Assembly: GCF_014268275.3 (NCBI RefSeq) | Contig: NZ_CP077084.1 | Location: 4,030,001-4,094,000 of the forward strand | Direction: 5' to 3' | DNA: 64,000 nt | Source: Pseudomonas tritici | Lineage (GTDB): Bacteria > Pseudomonadota > Gammaproteobacteria > Pseudomonadales > Pseudomonadaceae | In this document: positions 18,757 through 28,824 of the stretch, one piece after another | Layout: every line of letters begins with the position of its first letter | How positions within the stretch are numbered: position 1 is the stretch's first letter | Notes under the pieces: generated by a model | What the model was told of the DNA's origin: nothing | Database searches by the model: none | What the model saw: only the letters and a program-made list of their open reading frames with translations | Made by a program: the position numbers and the translations under genes

Positions 18757-21700
18757 TTAGAAATCGCGTTTGTAGAAGATATCCAACGAACTGGCCACAC
18801 CACTCGCCACCTCCAGGTACACCTTCTTGCTCAACAAATAGCGCAAGGCGATGGTACTGGCCGGTTCGAACACCCCTACCCCGTAACGCAGGCTGAGCTT
18901 TTCGGTGATTTTGCCGCTGGCGACCACGGCGGTGTTGTTGCCGCTGCCCTGGGTATCCAGGTCGAAATCCTGGATGCCCAACTTGGTGGCAAGGTCCGAG
19001 GTCACCCCGGCGCTGCCCATCAACCCCAGGCCCAACGCCGCCTGGGCAAGCATGTTGTTGTCTTCACCGGTGGAGCTCAGCGGACGGCCCAGCACCAGGT
19101 AGGACAGCGCCTGTTCCTGGCTCATGGCCGGTTCGGAGAAGATTTGCGTGGTGGGCTGCTCGGCGCTGCCGCTCAGGCGGATACCGGCGATGACATCGTC
19201 GGTCTTGCGGATCGCTTCGACATCGAGGTACGGCTGGTCCAACGGACCGGCGAACAGCAGCCGTGCACGCCGCACATCGAGCCGCTGCCCGTAGGCGCGG
19301 TAGCGGCCATCGTTGAGCCACAGCTCGCCACGGGTATCGAGGTTGTCGCCGATGTGCACCTGGCCCTGCACCTTGGCGGTGAGGCCAAAGCCCGAGAAGT
19401 TGAGCTTGTCTTCACCCACCACCACGTTGATGTCCATGGCCATCGCCATCGGCGGCTTGCCCTCTTCGGTCTGGCTGCCCACGATCACGGTGTCATCCGA
19501 GACCTTCACGGTGGACGGTGGCAACTCGCGCACGATGATATCGCCTCGCGGGATGTGCACGTTGCCGGCGACGGCGAGCTTGTCATTCTTGAGGGTGATT
19601 TTCAGGTCGGGCGCCACTTCCAGCACGGCATAAGGTTCAACCGTGACCGGTAACTGCGAGCCTTGCAGGCTGAGGTCCACCACCAGGGCCTGGCCCCAGT
19701 CGATCTGCCCTTTGAGGCTGCCCTGCCCGGCTTTGCCGCTGCGCCAGCCGCCGTTGAGCTGCACGCTTTCACCGGCGATCAGCGCCTGCACGTTCAGGCC
19801 TTCCAGACTAATGGGCAGTTCCGGACCGGAAATCTCACCGCCCACCAGGTTCACGCTGCCGTTGACCAGAGGTGCCAACAAGCCACCGGAGATGCGCCCG
19901 TTGCCATTGAGCTTGCCGCTGAGGGTTTCCACCATCGGCACAAACGGCCGCGCCACCGCGAGGTCCAGGCCGGCAAGGGTGAACGTGCCCGTGATCGGTT
20001 TGTTCTTCGGCAACGGGTTGATCTGCGCTTGCACCATCAGCTCGCCGAGCTTGCCGCCACGGAAGTCCAGCTGGGTGTCGATACGCTTGGGGTTGAGCGT
20101 GGTTTCCAGCTTCAGCGTGTCATAGGGGAAATCCAGCCACTGGTCCTTGTCCTTGACGCGCAAGGTGCCACCGCTGGCGTCAACCGAAACCACGCCTTTG
20201 GGGCCGCTGTCCGGCAGATCGAGCTGCAGGTCGGCGTTGAGCTTGCCCTTCCAGGCGAAATCCTTGGGCAAAAACGCCGCCAGGCTGTCGATGGGAAATT
20301 GCTTGAGGTGGTAGCGCAACTTTGGCTCGGGCATCAGCCGCTGGTCTTCGCCGCACAGGCTGGCAGGGCCGGAGACCCAGCAGTGTGCGGCAAACGTCAG
20401 CTTGCCATCGGCCATGCGTTCGATCTTCGCTGGTGCTTGCAGCTTCCAGTCCTGGCCGCCCGCTTGCACATCACCACTGGCGAGGCGCCCGCGCCAATTG
20501 CTTTTGTCGAGGTTGCCATCCAACGCCAGGGCCAGCTTGACCAAGGGGCCGGCCAGGTCCAGTTGGACCTTCTGGTTCTTGATATCGCCCTGGGCGCTGG
20601 CAGTCAGGGTGCCGACCTGAGTGTCACCGCTTTGAATGCCGCTGCCCTTGAGGTCGATCCTGGCGCGCTGGGCGTTATCGAGGCTGGCGTCGAGGGTAAG
20701 ACTTTGCAGGCGATTGTCGGCGAACGCCAATTGCTGGCCTTTGAGGCCGAGCTTGCCTTGGGGGGCCTTGAGGCTGCCGGCCACGTCGAGTCGGCCATTA
20801 ACCTGCCCGCGCAACTGCGGCCACAGCTGGGCCAGGCGCGCCAGCTTGATATCGATCTGCCCAGCCAGGCGTTGTTGCAGGCTGCCGCTGCCGTTGATGC
20901 GGTTGTCGCCCAGGCGGATATCCAGGTTGGCCAGGGTCCACTGCTCGCCCGCGCCTTCGGCCTTGGCCGCCAGCACGGCAGTTTGCCCGCGCAGGCGACC
21001 CTTGAGGTCGAGGTCGGCATTCAGCTTGAGCTGCTCGTTCTTGAACTCGCCCTTGCTGCGCAGGGGGCCGGCCAGGGTGCCGGGCAGTTCAGCAACCCAG
21101 TACGCCGGGTTCAGGGCCGACAGGTCGAGCGCGGTGTCCCAGGCGATGCCGTCAGCGAATTGCAGGTTCAAGTGGCCTTCGGCCTTGCCTTGGCCGGCGG
21201 TGAGTTTCAGCTCGGGCAGGAAGACTTGCTTGAGGTCGCCACTGAACGGCGTGACCACATTGAACTTGCCCGCCGGGCCGTCGAGGTCGGCCTTGAGGTT
21301 GCCCAGGTAGTTACCGTCTTTGTAGGAGACCTCACCATTAAAGGTACGCAGTGCGACTTGCGGCTCGTCGATAACCGGATAGAGACGATGCCAAGGGAAG
21401 TCCAGCCAGTCGATCCTGGCGTCGGCGCTGAAGCCTTGTTGCCAATCCAGTTGGGCCGTCAGCTTGAGGCTTTGCTTGTCTCCGGCATTCAGGTCCAGGC
21501 CGGCGATCTGCGCGCCCTTGGCGTCAACCCGGCCTTGCAGCAGCACATCCACCGGGCCTTTTTCCGCAGGGAGCACGGCCTTGCCCAACAATTGGTAGCC
21601 GCGCTTCAAGTCACCTTTAGCGGTGAGATCGAGTTTGTTGAGTTGCAAGGTGTCCGGTAGATCGGCGCTGGGCTTGAAACCGTCGGCGGTGATGTGCAAT

Positions 21701-22431
21701 TGGGCCGGGAGGTTTTCTGCCAAGGGTTGCAGTTCGCCCGTGAGCTTGGCTGGCAGATAGCCGCTGCTGTCTGCATCAAGCTTGAGCGTCTTTAACAAAT
21801 CCCCATCAATCTTCAACGCCACCGCCCAAGGTGCACCACCTGGCGCATACGGCAGGCTTACATTCCCAGTCGCGGTCAGCGGCCAATCGCCGGTGGGTTG
21901 CAGCAAGCCGGCCAAGTCCAGTACCAGATCATCGCGTTGCAGGTGCACAGAGTCGATCTGCAGGCCGGCAGCCGTCCAATGCGCCGCCAATTGCAGGCCC
22001 TTGAGTTCTTCGCTGCCGTTGAACAGCAGGCGACCGACGCGAACGTCGCCCAACTGGATCGCTACCGGCAGTTTCAGGTCGGGTAACTGGATCGGACCGC
22101 TGCTTTCCTCAGTGCCCGGCGGAAATTGCAGGCTGACCTGGTCCACGTCCAACCGATTGATGCACACCGTCATGCGCAACAGGCAGGCGGGCGACCAATC
22201 CACGGTCGGTGCCTGGAGTTCGACGCGGCTGCTGTCTTGCTGCCACAGCAGGTGGTCGGCGCTCCACTGGTCGCCCAAATGCCCCTGGAAATTCTCTACG
22301 CTCAAACCCGGTACGCGGGCCAACGCCCAGCGGCTGCCGGCCTGGGTGCCGAGTAACGCCCACAGCGCCAATAACAGCACGGCGAGGATGGCAACCACGG
22401 CCAGCCCCGCTATTTTCACACCACGCATCAC
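18757..22431 (-). CDS. tamB: Translocation and assembly module protein TamB
   Basis: A 1224-aa AsmA-like/VTT bridge protein anchored in the inner membrane by an N-terminal helix (IAGLAVVAILAVLLLALWALL, residues ~8-28). The long middle consists of repetitive beta-strands forming a lipid-conducting groove. The C-terminal DUF490 domain is clear (LWLNDGRYRAYGQRLDVRRARLLFAGPLDQPYLDV, QIFSEPAMSQEQALSYLVLG) and ends with the usual aromatic FYKRDF. With TamA it helps insert autotransporters and move phospholipid to the outer membrane. Length matches E. coli TamB (~1260). The start overlaps the tamA stop. Confidence 0.95.
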   Translation of the reverse strand: MMRGVKIAGLAVVAILAVLLLALWALLGTQAGSRWALARVPGLSVENFQGHLGDQWSADHLLWQQDSSRVELQAPTVDWSPACLLRMTVCINRLDVDQVSLQFPPGTEESSGPIQLPDLKLPVAIQLGDVRVGRLLFNGSEELKGLQLAAHWTAAGLQIDSVHLQRDDLVLDLAGLLQPTGDWPLTATGNVSLPYAPGGAPWAVALKIDGDLLKTLKLDADSSGYLPAKLTGELQPLAENLPAQLHITADGFKPSADLPDTLQLNKLDLTAKGDLKRGYQLLGKAVLPAEKGPVDVLLQGRVDAKGAQIAGLDLNAGDKQSLKLTAQLDWQQGFSADARIDWLDFPWHRLYPVIDEPQVALRTFNGEVSYKDGNYLGNLKADLDGPAGKFNVVTPFSGDLKQVFLPELKLTAGQGKAEGHLNLQFADGIAWDTALDLSALNPAYWVAELPGTLAGPLRSKGEFKNEQLKLNADLDLKGRLRGQTAVLAAKAEGAGEQWTLANLDIRLGDNRINGSGSLQQRLAGQIDIKLARLAQLWPQLRGQVNGRLDVAGSLKAPQGKLGLKGQQLAFADNRLQSLTLDASLDNAQRARIDLKGSGIQSGDTQVGTLTASAQGDIKNQKVQLDLAGPLVKLALALDGNLDKSNWRGRLASGDVQAGGQDWKLQAPAKIERMADGKLTFAAHCWVSGPASLCGEDQRLMPEPKLRYHLKQFPIDSLAAFLPKDFAWKGKLNADLQLDLPDSGPKGVVSVDASGGTLRVKDKDQWLDFPYDTLKLETTLNPKRIDTQLDFRGGKLGELMVQAQINPLPKNKPITGTFTLAGLDLAVARPFVPMVETLSGKLNGNGRISGGLLAPLVNGSVNLVGGEISGPELPISLEGLNVQALIAGESVQLNGGWRSGKAGQGSLKGQIDWGQALVVDLSLQGSQLPVTVEPYAVLEVAPDLKITLKNDKLAVAGNVHIPRGDIIVRELPPSTVKVSDDTVIVGSQTEEGKPPMAMAMDINVVVGEDKLNFSGFGLTAKVQGQVHIGDNLDTRGELWLNDGRYRAYGQRLDVRRARLLFAGPLDQPYLDVEAIRKTDDVIAGIRLSGSAEQPTTQIFSEPAMSQEQALSYLVLGRPLSSTGEDNNMLAQAALGLGLMGSAGVTSDLATKLGIQDFDLDTQGSGNNTAVVASGKITEKLSLRYGVGVFEPASTIALRYLLSKKVYLEVASGVASSLDIFYKRDF

Positions 22432-24155
22432 AGCTCAGGCCCCATGGAAAAGTGCAATCGAACGCCGCCCGGATCTTCGAGGGCGTGGGCCAGGTCAAGG
22501 CGGATCGGGCCGACCGGCGAGACCCAGCGGATACCGACGCCGACGCCGGTTTTCAGGCTGGGCAGGTCCAGGGAATTGAACGAGTTGCCTTGGTCGATAA
22601 ACGTCGCGATCCGCCATTTCTCGGCGATGGAATATTGATACTCGGCGCTGAGGGCAACCATGTAGCGGCCACCGATGCGGTCGCCGCGGTCGTTCTCGGG
22701 CGACAGCGTCTGGTACTCATAACCGCGCACGCTCTGGTCACCACCGGCAAAAAAGCGCAACGACGGCGGCACCGATTTGTAACCGTTGGTGGCACTGCCG
22801 CCGACCTGGGCGCGGGCCAGAAAGCGGTGGTTGTCCCACAAGGTGGTCAGGCCCTTGACCATGGCCGTGCCGTAAAGCAGGTTGGTGTCGGAGCCCAAGC
22901 CCTCTTTGGCGACCTTGGTGTCGAATTGCAGGCGGTAGCCGTGGTGCGGGTCAATGCGGTTGTCGCTGCGCAGGTAGGAGTAGCTGATCCCCGGCATCAC
23001 CATGTTACTCAAGCCGGAGTCGTTGCCCAGGCGATATTCTTCACGCTGATACTTGAGCGAGATCACCCGGGTCCAGCCGCTGGGCAACTTGCTATGCCAC
23101 TCGGGGCCAAGGGTGAGCAATTTACTCACGGTGTCGGTGTTGGCGATTTCTTCGTTCTGATAGCCACCGGCGAAGCGCAGTTTGTCGGTGAGCGGGGGGT
23201 CGAGCGGAATGTCGTACCACAGGCCGACGTTCTGTCGCGGCGCCGACAGCTCGGCTTCCCAGCCATAGCTATGGCCCTGGGGGTTGACCCAGTGACGGGT
23301 CCAGTTGGCTTTGCCGCGCGGGCCAACGTCGGTGGAAAAACCAAGGCCCAGCCCCATGGTGCGGGGCTTGCGGGTCTCCAGGCGCACAGCCACCGGGATG
23401 ATGTCATCCGTCGAGGCGGCCGGCGCAGCGTCCACGCGCACGCCTTCGAAAAAGCCGCTGGCTTGCAGGTTCTGGTTGAGTTCGGCGATCAATTCGGAAT
23501 CGTAGGGCGTGCCGCTTTTGAACGGCACCATGCGTTGCAGCAGCTCTTCGTCAAACGGCGTGTCGCCGGCAAAGCTCACCTTGCCCAAGGTGTAGCGCGG
23601 GCCGCTGTCATAGATGAGTTCGATATCGGCGACGCCCGCCTGCGGGTCCACCGACAGCTTCTGTTTGGTAAAACGCCCGCTGAAGAAACCGTAGCGCGAG
23701 GCCTGGTTCTGGATCAGCCGCTTGGCATCTTCGTAATGGCCGTGGTTGAGCACGGCGCCGGATTTGAGGTCGTCGCTGACGGGCACGCGAAAGGCCTTGA
23801 GGTCTGCGGCTTGGCCGTCGACCCGTATGGTCACGTCTCGCAAATGCACCGGCTCGCCGGGGTCGATGGTGAGGATCAGGCGCGGGTTCTTGCCGCCCTT
23901 CACATCACTTTCGATCTGTGGCTGATAGAAGCCCAGGGCCTGGGCTGCTTTTCGCGCCTGCTCCTCGGCGCCACGGCTGAACCGCAGCAAGGCCTCTTCA
24001 TCACGATCGCCCACCCCGCCGATGTAGCCTTCGATGTTGGCTTTCAACGCATCGTTTGAGGGCTTGATCCGCACGTCCAGTTCGCTTTGCGCCAACGCGC
24101 CGCAGCTTGTGAACAGCAGAATCAAGCCGCTGGTAAATCTTCCTGGAAACTTCAT
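22428..24155 (-). CDS. tamA: Autotransporter assembly factor TamA
   Basis: A 575-aa Omp85-family outer-membrane protein. The start at ATG 24155 gives a clean signal peptide (MKFPGRFTSGLILLFTSCGALA); the longer frame from 24236 places this internally. POTRA domains occupy about residues 25-260 (VDPQAGVADIELIYDSGPRY, GTPYDSELIAELNQNLQASG). The barrel follows, with the lid motif FFAGGDQSVRGYEYQTL near 460 and SVGPIRLDLAH-like final strands. It partners TamB, translated by an ATGA overlap. Confidence 0.94.
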   Translation of the reverse strand: MKFPGRFTSGLILLFTSCGALAQSELDVRIKPSNDALKANIEGYIGGVGDRDEEALLRFSRGAEEQARKAAQALGFYQPQIESDVKGGKNPRLILTIDPGEPVHLRDVTIRVDGQAADLKAFRVPVSDDLKSGAVLNHGHYEDAKRLIQNQASRYGFFSGRFTKQKLSVDPQAGVADIELIYDSGPRYTLGKVSFAGDTPFDEELLQRMVPFKSGTPYDSELIAELNQNLQASGFFEGVRVDAAPAASTDDIIPVAVRLETRKPRTMGLGLGFSTDVGPRGKANWTRHWVNPQGHSYGWEAELSAPRQNVGLWYDIPLDPPLTDKLRFAGGYQNEEIANTDTVSKLLTLGPEWHSKLPSGWTRVISLKYQREEYRLGNDSGLSNMVMPGISYSYLRSDNRIDPHHGYRLQFDTKVAKEGLGSDTNLLYGTAMVKGLTTLWDNHRFLARAQVGGSATNGYKSVPPSLRFFAGGDQSVRGYEYQTLSPENDRGDRIGGRYMVALSAEYQYSIAEKWRIATFIDQGNSFNSLDLPSLKTGVGVGIRWVSPVGPIRLDLAHALEDPGGVRLHFSMGPEL

Positions 24156-24219
24156 AGGCGCGGATGCTACACGAGCTGGAGAGCACTTTAGAACTCGGAA
24201 AATTCTGAAAAATTCTGCA

Positions 24220-24870
24220 TCAAGCCGTTGCAGCATGTGACGACTGCGGGTTGGGATGAAAAAACACGTGCTCCACGACAGGTCCTACAGCGACTTCACC
24301 GATCTCTTCATACCCCTGGCGCTTATAGAAATCCAAGTAGCGCGAATTGCCGGTGTCCAGCACCACACCGGATGAGTGCGGGTCGTCGGCACACCAGTTG
24401 TGCACCGCCTCAAGCAACTGCTCGCCGTAGTGTTTGCCCTGGAATTGCGGGTGAATACCCAGCAGCGGCAGCACATGCACCGACTCACTTGGCAGGCACG
24501 CCAGCACCGCATGGTGGTAGTCGAGGTAACGCCGCGTGCCGCGCACGCCGGTGCTCAGCCACATACGGATTTGCCAGGCCCAGCTCTCGGTAATCCCCAG
24601 GCGCCGCTGCGGGGGAGCGATCAGGGCGATGCCGATGAGCCGGTCATTGACGAACAGGCCGATGGCCGGAAGCTTCTGGAAGAAATGCTGCTTGACCAGT
24701 TCGCGCACGGTGGCGCGCACTCGCTGCTCATAACCTGAACGTTCCGCTTCAAAGATATAGGCAAATGTTGGCTCATGCCGATAGGCCTGGTACAGCAGGG
24801 AACGGGCCTCACGGGAATAGCCGCTGTTGAGCAAGCGGATTTCGCCAATGGCGGTCGAAGTGTCTGGCAT
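24220..24870 (-). CDS. GNAT-family N-acetyltransferase
   Basis: A 216-aa acetyl-CoA-dependent transferase. GNAT motif A is seen as VLPLLGIHPQFQGKHYGEQL, with FYKRQGYEEIGEV as the C-terminal motif B and ERSGYEQRVRATVREL at the N-terminus. ATG 24870 is preferred over 24891 because GGGAGA is about 9 nt upstream. The substrate is unknown. The gene is separated from tamA by 65 bp and may be in the same transcript. Confidence 0.85.
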   Translation of the reverse strand: MPDTSTAIGEIRLLNSGYSREARSLLYQAYRHEPTFAYIFEAERSGYEQRVRATVRELVKQHFFQKLPAIGLFVNDRLIGIALIAPPQRRLGITESWAWQIRMWLSTGVRGTRRYLDYHHAVLACLPSESVHVLPLLGIHPQFQGKHYGEQLLEAVHNWCADDPHSSGVVLDTGNSRYLDFYKRQGYEEIGEVAVGPVVEHVFFHPNPQSSHAATA

Positions 24871-25039
24871 ACAGTGAATCTCCCTGGGCACCGCTCAGAA
24901 GGCGGCGTTCTTATGGGTACGAACCCACGCAGCACGAGTCGTTCCCAGACATTAGCAGCGCAACTGCCCTACCGCCACGCTGGCCCCCGTCCGACTTGTC
25001 GGCTAGCATCGCCCTTTTGCCAGGACTGGACTGCCGACC

Positions 25040-25852
25040 ATGAAAATCGTCTCCTTCAATATCAACGGGCTGCGCGCCCGCCCTCATCAGCTGGCGGCGC
25101 TGATCGAGAAGCACCAGCCGGATGTGATCGGCCTGCAGGAAACCAAAGTCCACGACGACCAGTTCCCGTTGGCCGAAGTGCAAGCTCTTGGCTATCACGT
25201 GTACTACCACGGGCAAAAAGGCCATTACGGTGTGGCGCTGCTCTCGCGCCTGCCGGCGTTGAGCCTGCACAAGGGTTTTGCCACCGACGAAGAAGACGCC
25301 CAGCGCCGGTTTATCTGGGGCACCTTCGCCGACGAAAACGGCCAACCGGTCACCATCATGAATGGCTACTTCCCTCAAGGCGAAAGCCGCGACCACCCGA
25401 CCAAGTTCCCGGCCAAGCAACGCTTCTATGAAGACTTGCAACAGTTGCTGGAAAGCCAGTTCCGCAATGACCAGGCGCTGGTAGTGATGGGCGACGTGAA
25501 TATTTCCCCGGAAGACTGCGACATCGGCATCGGCGCCGACAACGCCAAGCGCTGGCTCAAGACCGGCAAGTGCAGTTTCCTGCCCGAAGAACGCGAATGG
25601 ATGGCCCGCCTGAAGAACTGGGGCCTGGTCGACAGCTTCCGCCACCTCAACCCGGACGTGGCCGACCGCTTCAGCTGGTTCGACTACCGCAGCCGTGGGT
25701 TTGAAGATGAGCCCAAGCGCGGGCTGCGCATCGACGTGATCCTGGCGTCCAATGGCTTGCTGCCAAGGGTCAAGGATGCGGGCGTGGATTACGATCTGCG
25801 CGGGCTGGAGAAGCCGTCCGACCATGCGCCGATCTGGCTTGAATTGAGCTGA
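25040..25852 (+). CDS. xthA: Exodeoxyribonuclease III
   Basis: A 270-aa AP endonuclease/3'-exonuclease of base-excision repair, Mg2+-dependent. Motifs of the EEP fold are intact: [19 protein letters not shown] (Asn7), [13 protein letters not shown] (Glu34), [14 protein letters not shown] (Asp-Asn pair), DYRSRGF and [10 protein letters not shown] (catalytic His). Length is normal (~268). It is divergent from the GNAT gene; a small inverted repeat follows the stop. Confidence 0.97.
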   Translation: MKIVSFNINGLRARPHQLAALIEKHQPDVIGLQETKVHDDQFPLAEVQALGYHVYYHGQKGHYGVALLSRLPALSLHKGFATDEEDAQRRFIWGTFADENGQPVTIMNGYFPQGESRDHPTKFPAKQRFYEDLQQLLESQFRNDQALVVMGDVNISPEDCDIGIGADNAKRWLKTGKCSFLPEEREWMARLKNWGLVDSFRHLNPDVADRFSWFDYRSRGFEDEPKRGLRIDVILASNGLLPRVKDAGVDYDLRGLEKPSDHAPIWLELS

Positions 25853-25866
25853 CACCCCCCTTCAAC

Positions 25867-25892
25867 GTGGGAGCTGGCTTGCCTGCTCCCAC
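25867..25892 (+). terminator. Mini-REP hairpin after xthA
   Basis: GTGGGAG-CTGGCTTGCCTG-CTCCCAC forms a 7-bp stem 14 bp after the xthA stop. It is a collapsed REP element. There is no U-tract, so it is a stabiliser or weak terminator at most. Confidence 0.5.
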
Positions 25893-25979
25893 AACTGGAC
25901 CCCTGGCTTATCAGTCATATTTCTGCAACCGGCCTGACTTATTCTCGCGGCACTCCCTTTGGCTTAAGAAGGTGCCGGC

Positions 25980-27311
25980 ATGATGCTGCGCGTTCTGTTT
26001 CTGCTGGCACTCTTTCCTCTCTACGCTGCTTCCGCCCCCCTACCCGCTCCCGATCAAGGCCCTGCATTACGCATCCAGGGTTCCAATACCATTGGCGCGG
26101 CGCTGGGGCCCGCGCTGGCCAAGGGGTTGATGGAACATCAGGGCCTGCAGGCGGTGCGCATTGAACCGGCGCAAGGTGCCAATGAACAGCGCGTGACCGG
26201 CAAGACGCGCCAAGGCAAGACCGTGTCGATCGAGGTCGCTGCCCACGGCTCCAGCACCGGTTTCATGGCGCTGAAAAAAGCCACGGCCGACCTGGCAGCC
26301 TCGTCCCGTCCGATCAAGGACAGCGAACTGGTCGACCTCGAACCCCTCGGCGACCTGAAAAGCCCCGAAGCCGAACAGGTGATCGCCATCGACGGGCTGG
26401 CCATCATCCTCAACCCGCGAAACCCGTTGAACACCCTGAATACCGAGCAACTGGCGCAGATCTTCAATGGCGAAATCAGCACGTGGGAAGCATTAGGCGG
26501 CATCGGCGGGCCGATTCATTTGTATGCGCGCGATGATCAGTCCGGCACCTACGACACCTTCAAGGAACTGGTGCTGCGCTTGCGTGGCAAGCCGCTCGGC
26601 GCAGGTGCCAAACGCTTCGAGTCCAGCGAACAGCTGTCCGACGCGGTCAGCCAGGACCCTCAGGGCATCGGTTTTATCGGCCTGCCTTATGTGCGTCAGG
26701 CGAAGGCGGTGGCGATTGTGGATGGCGACTCGCACCCCATGTTGCCGCTGAACAGCCTGATTGCCACCGAGGATTACCCGCTGTCGCGACGGTTGTTTTT
26801 CTACCTGCCGCCATCGGGTCATAACCCGTGGGCCAAGGCACTGGTGGACTTTACCCAGAGCAGCAAGGGCCAGGCGATTGTGGCGGCCAACGGGTTTATC
26901 GCGCAGCAGGTACAGGCGATCGCCGTCGAGCCGCGCGCGTCGATGCCCGAGGACTATCAGGCCATCGCGCGTGACGCTCAGCGTTTGACCGTGAATTTTC
27001 GCTTCGAAGAAGGCAGTGCCAGCCTGGACAACAAGGCGCGCCAGGATTTGCAACGGGTGGTGGCGTATCTGAAAAGCCACGACAAGCTGGATAAGCAGGT
27101 GACATTGGTGGGGTTTGGTGATGCCAAGAATGACCCGCAACGGGCGGCGTTGTTATCTAAGTTGAGGGCGATGGCGGTGCGTCGGGAGCTGGTGAAGAAC
27201 GGTGTGGTATTGCGCGATATTCGTGGGTTTGGGGCACAGATGCCGGTGGCCGCAAATACGGCGGATGAAGGCAGGATCAAGAATCGGCGGGTGGAGGTTT
27301 GGGTGTACTGA
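25980..27311 (+). CDS. PstS-like phosphate-binding protein fused to an OmpA C-terminal domain
   Basis: A 443-aa exported protein with two domains. The signal peptide MMLRVLFLLALFPLYAASA is followed by a type II periplasmic phosphate-binding-like domain (about 25-310), with IQGSNTIGAALGPAL, AAHGSSTGFMALKKATADLA and LYARDDQSGTYDTFKELVL. An OmpA/Pal-like peptidoglycan-binding domain (about 325-443) contains LTVNFRFEEGSASLDNKARQ and ends EGRIKNRRVEVWVY. The architecture tethers a substrate-binding module to the cell wall rather than to an ABC permease; no pst permease genes are near. It may act as a sensor or scavenger (inference). A stand-alone gene. Confidence 0.87.
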   Translation: MMLRVLFLLALFPLYAASAPLPAPDQGPALRIQGSNTIGAALGPALAKGLMEHQGLQAVRIEPAQGANEQRVTGKTRQGKTVSIEVAAHGSSTGFMALKKATADLAASSRPIKDSELVDLEPLGDLKSPEAEQVIAIDGLAIILNPRNPLNTLNTEQLAQIFNGEISTWEALGGIGGPIHLYARDDQSGTYDTFKELVLRLRGKPLGAGAKRFESSEQLSDAVSQDPQGIGFIGLPYVRQAKAVAIVDGDSHPMLPLNSLIATEDYPLSRRLFFYLPPSGHNPWAKALVDFTQSSKGQAIVAANGFIAQQVQAIAVEPRASMPEDYQAIARDAQRLTVNFRFEEGSASLDNKARQDLQRVVAYLKSHDKLDKQVTLVGFGDAKNDPQRAALLSKLRAMAVRRELVKNGVVLRDIRGFGAQMPVAANTADEGRIKNRRVEVWVY

Positions 27312-27340
27312 ACCTTGGGTTTTGGGTTGTTCAGACTGGC

Positions 27341-27428
27341 CTCATCGCGGGCAAGCCCGGCTCCCACATTAGACCGTGTTCTCCTTAAAAACTCGGTCTA
27401 ATGTGGGAGCCGGGCTTGCTCGCGAATG
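27341..27428. repeat. REPIN after the PstS/OmpA gene
   Basis: The left arm ATCGCGGGCAAGCCCGGCTC, extended by CCACATTAGACCG, is mirrored by CGGTCTAATGTGGGAG plus CCGGGCTTGCTCGCGAA. Stems extend over 30 bp around an 18-nt AT-rich loop. It sits between convergent genes and can serve both as terminator. Confidence 0.85.
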
Positions 27429-27442
27429 CAGGCGACGCGGTG

Positions 27443-28672
27443 TTACTGCCCGCTGCGCATCAACTCTTTAGGCACATACTTGCCAATCTCAAACTTGCCA
27501 ATCGCGGCGCGGTGCACTTCATCCGGCCCATCCGCCAATCGCAGCGTACGTTGCATGGCGTACATATAGGCCAGCGGGAAGTCGTTGGAGACGCCCGCGC
27601 CGCCGTGGATCTGGATCGCACGGTCAATCACCTTCAATGCCACATTCGGCGCGACCACTTTGATCTGGGCGATTTCACTTTTCGCGACCTTGTTGCCCAC
27701 AGTGTCCATCATGTACGCCGCCTTCAAGGTCAGCAGGCGCGCCATGTCGATCTCCATGCGTGAGTCGGCGATCTTGTCGATATTGCCGCCCAAACGGGCC
27801 AGCGGCTTGCCGAACGCGGTGCGGCTGACGGAGCGTTTGCACATCAACTCCAGTGCACGCTCAGCCATGCCGACGGAGCGCATGCAGTGGTGGATACGGC
27901 CTGGGCCAAGGCGGCCTTGGGCAATCTCAAAACCACGGCCTTCGCCGAGCAGCACGTTTTCATAGGGCACGCGCACATTGTCGAACAGCACTTCAGCATG
28001 CCCATGGGGCGCGTCGTCGTAGCCGAACACTGGCAGCGGGCGCACGATCTTCACGCCGGGGGTGTCCACCGGCACCAGGATCATCGAGTGCTGCTGATGG
28101 CGCGGCGCATCCGGGTTGCTCAGGCCCATGAAGATCAGGATCTTGCAGCGCGGGTCGCAGGCGCCGGAGGTCCACCATTTCTTGCCGTTGATCACCCATT
28201 CGTCGCCCTGGCGCTCGGCGCGGGCAGCCATGTTGGTGGCGTCCGAAGACGCTACGTCCGGTTCGGTCATGGCGAAGGCTGAGCGAATTTCACCACGCAG
28301 CAGCGGCGCCAACCAGCGTTGTTTTTGCGCTTCGTTGGCGTAGCGCACCAACACTTCCATATTGCCGGTATCAGGGGCGGAGCAGTTGAACGGCTCCGGG
28401 CCCAACAGTGAGCGACCCATGATTTCGGCCAGCGGCGCGTATTCAAGGTTGGTGAGGCCAGCGCCCAGTTCGGATTCCGGCAGGAACAGGTTCCACAGGC
28501 CTTCGGCTTTGGCGCGGGCTTTCAGCTCTTCCATGATTGCCGTGGGCTGCCAGCGATCACCTTCGCTGACCTGGCGTTCGAACACCGGCTCGGCCGGGTA
28601 AACGTAAGCATCCATGAATGCAGTGACGCGTTCACGCAGTTCCTGAACCTTGGGCGAATAGGCGAAATCCAT
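27443..28672 (-). CDS. Acyl-CoA dehydrogenase family protein
   Basis: A 409-aa FAD enzyme oxidising an acyl-CoA. Visible are [16 protein letters not shown] (FAD/substrate loop), [42 protein letters not shown] and the C-terminal [19 protein letters not shown]. The WW/ACDPRCK variant is typical of the ACAD10/11-like subgroup rather than of short-chain or isovaleryl-CoA dehydrogenases. The substrate is not assignable; ACAD11-like enzymes take longer or 4-hydroxy acyl chains. A divergent LysR gene at 28825 is the likely regulator. Confidence 0.9.
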   Translation of the reverse strand: MDFAYSPKVQELRERVTAFMDAYVYPAEPVFERQVSEGDRWQPTAIMEELKARAKAEGLWNLFLPESELGAGLTNLEYAPLAEIMGRSLLGPEPFNCSAPDTGNMEVLVRYANEAQKQRWLAPLLRGEIRSAFAMTEPDVASSDATNMAARAERQGDEWVINGKKWWTSGACDPRCKILIFMGLSNPDAPRHQQHSMILVPVDTPGVKIVRPLPVFGYDDAPHGHAEVLFDNVRVPYENVLLGEGRGFEIAQGRLGPGRIHHCMRSVGMAERALELMCKRSVSRTAFGKPLARLGGNIDKIADSRMEIDMARLLTLKAAYMMDTVGNKVAKSEIAQIKVVAPNVALKVIDRAIQIHGGAGVSNDFPLAYMYAMQRTLRLADGPDEVHRAAIGKFEIGKYVPKELMRSGQ

Positions 28673-28775
28673 GAGCAGCTCCCTTCTCTGAGAGGTTGTT
28701 TAGGTCATGCAATCGATGCTAGAACAGCGTTGATAATTTACCTAGCCTATTCTCGGCGTGTATTAACATTCATCA

Positions 28776-28790
28776 CCGATATATGATCGG
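28776..28790. promoter_or_regulatory. Candidate LysR box upstream of the ACAD/LysR pair
   Basis: The dyad CCGAT-ATATG-ATCGG lies in the 152-bp divergent region, 35 bp before the LysR start, with a further half-site TATCGG at 28794-28799. Size and position fit LysR autoregulation. Motif reading only. Confidence 0.45.
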
Positions 28791-28824
28791 CCTATCGGCA
28801 CCCTAACAATAAGAGCGCAACCCA

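Noticed and set aside
19663..21660. 665-aa frame opposite tamB
   Set aside because: Antisense shadow of a conserved gene.
22209..24059. 616-aa frame opposite tamA and the start of tamB
   Set aside because: Antisense shadow spanning both conserved genes; no motif is recognisable.
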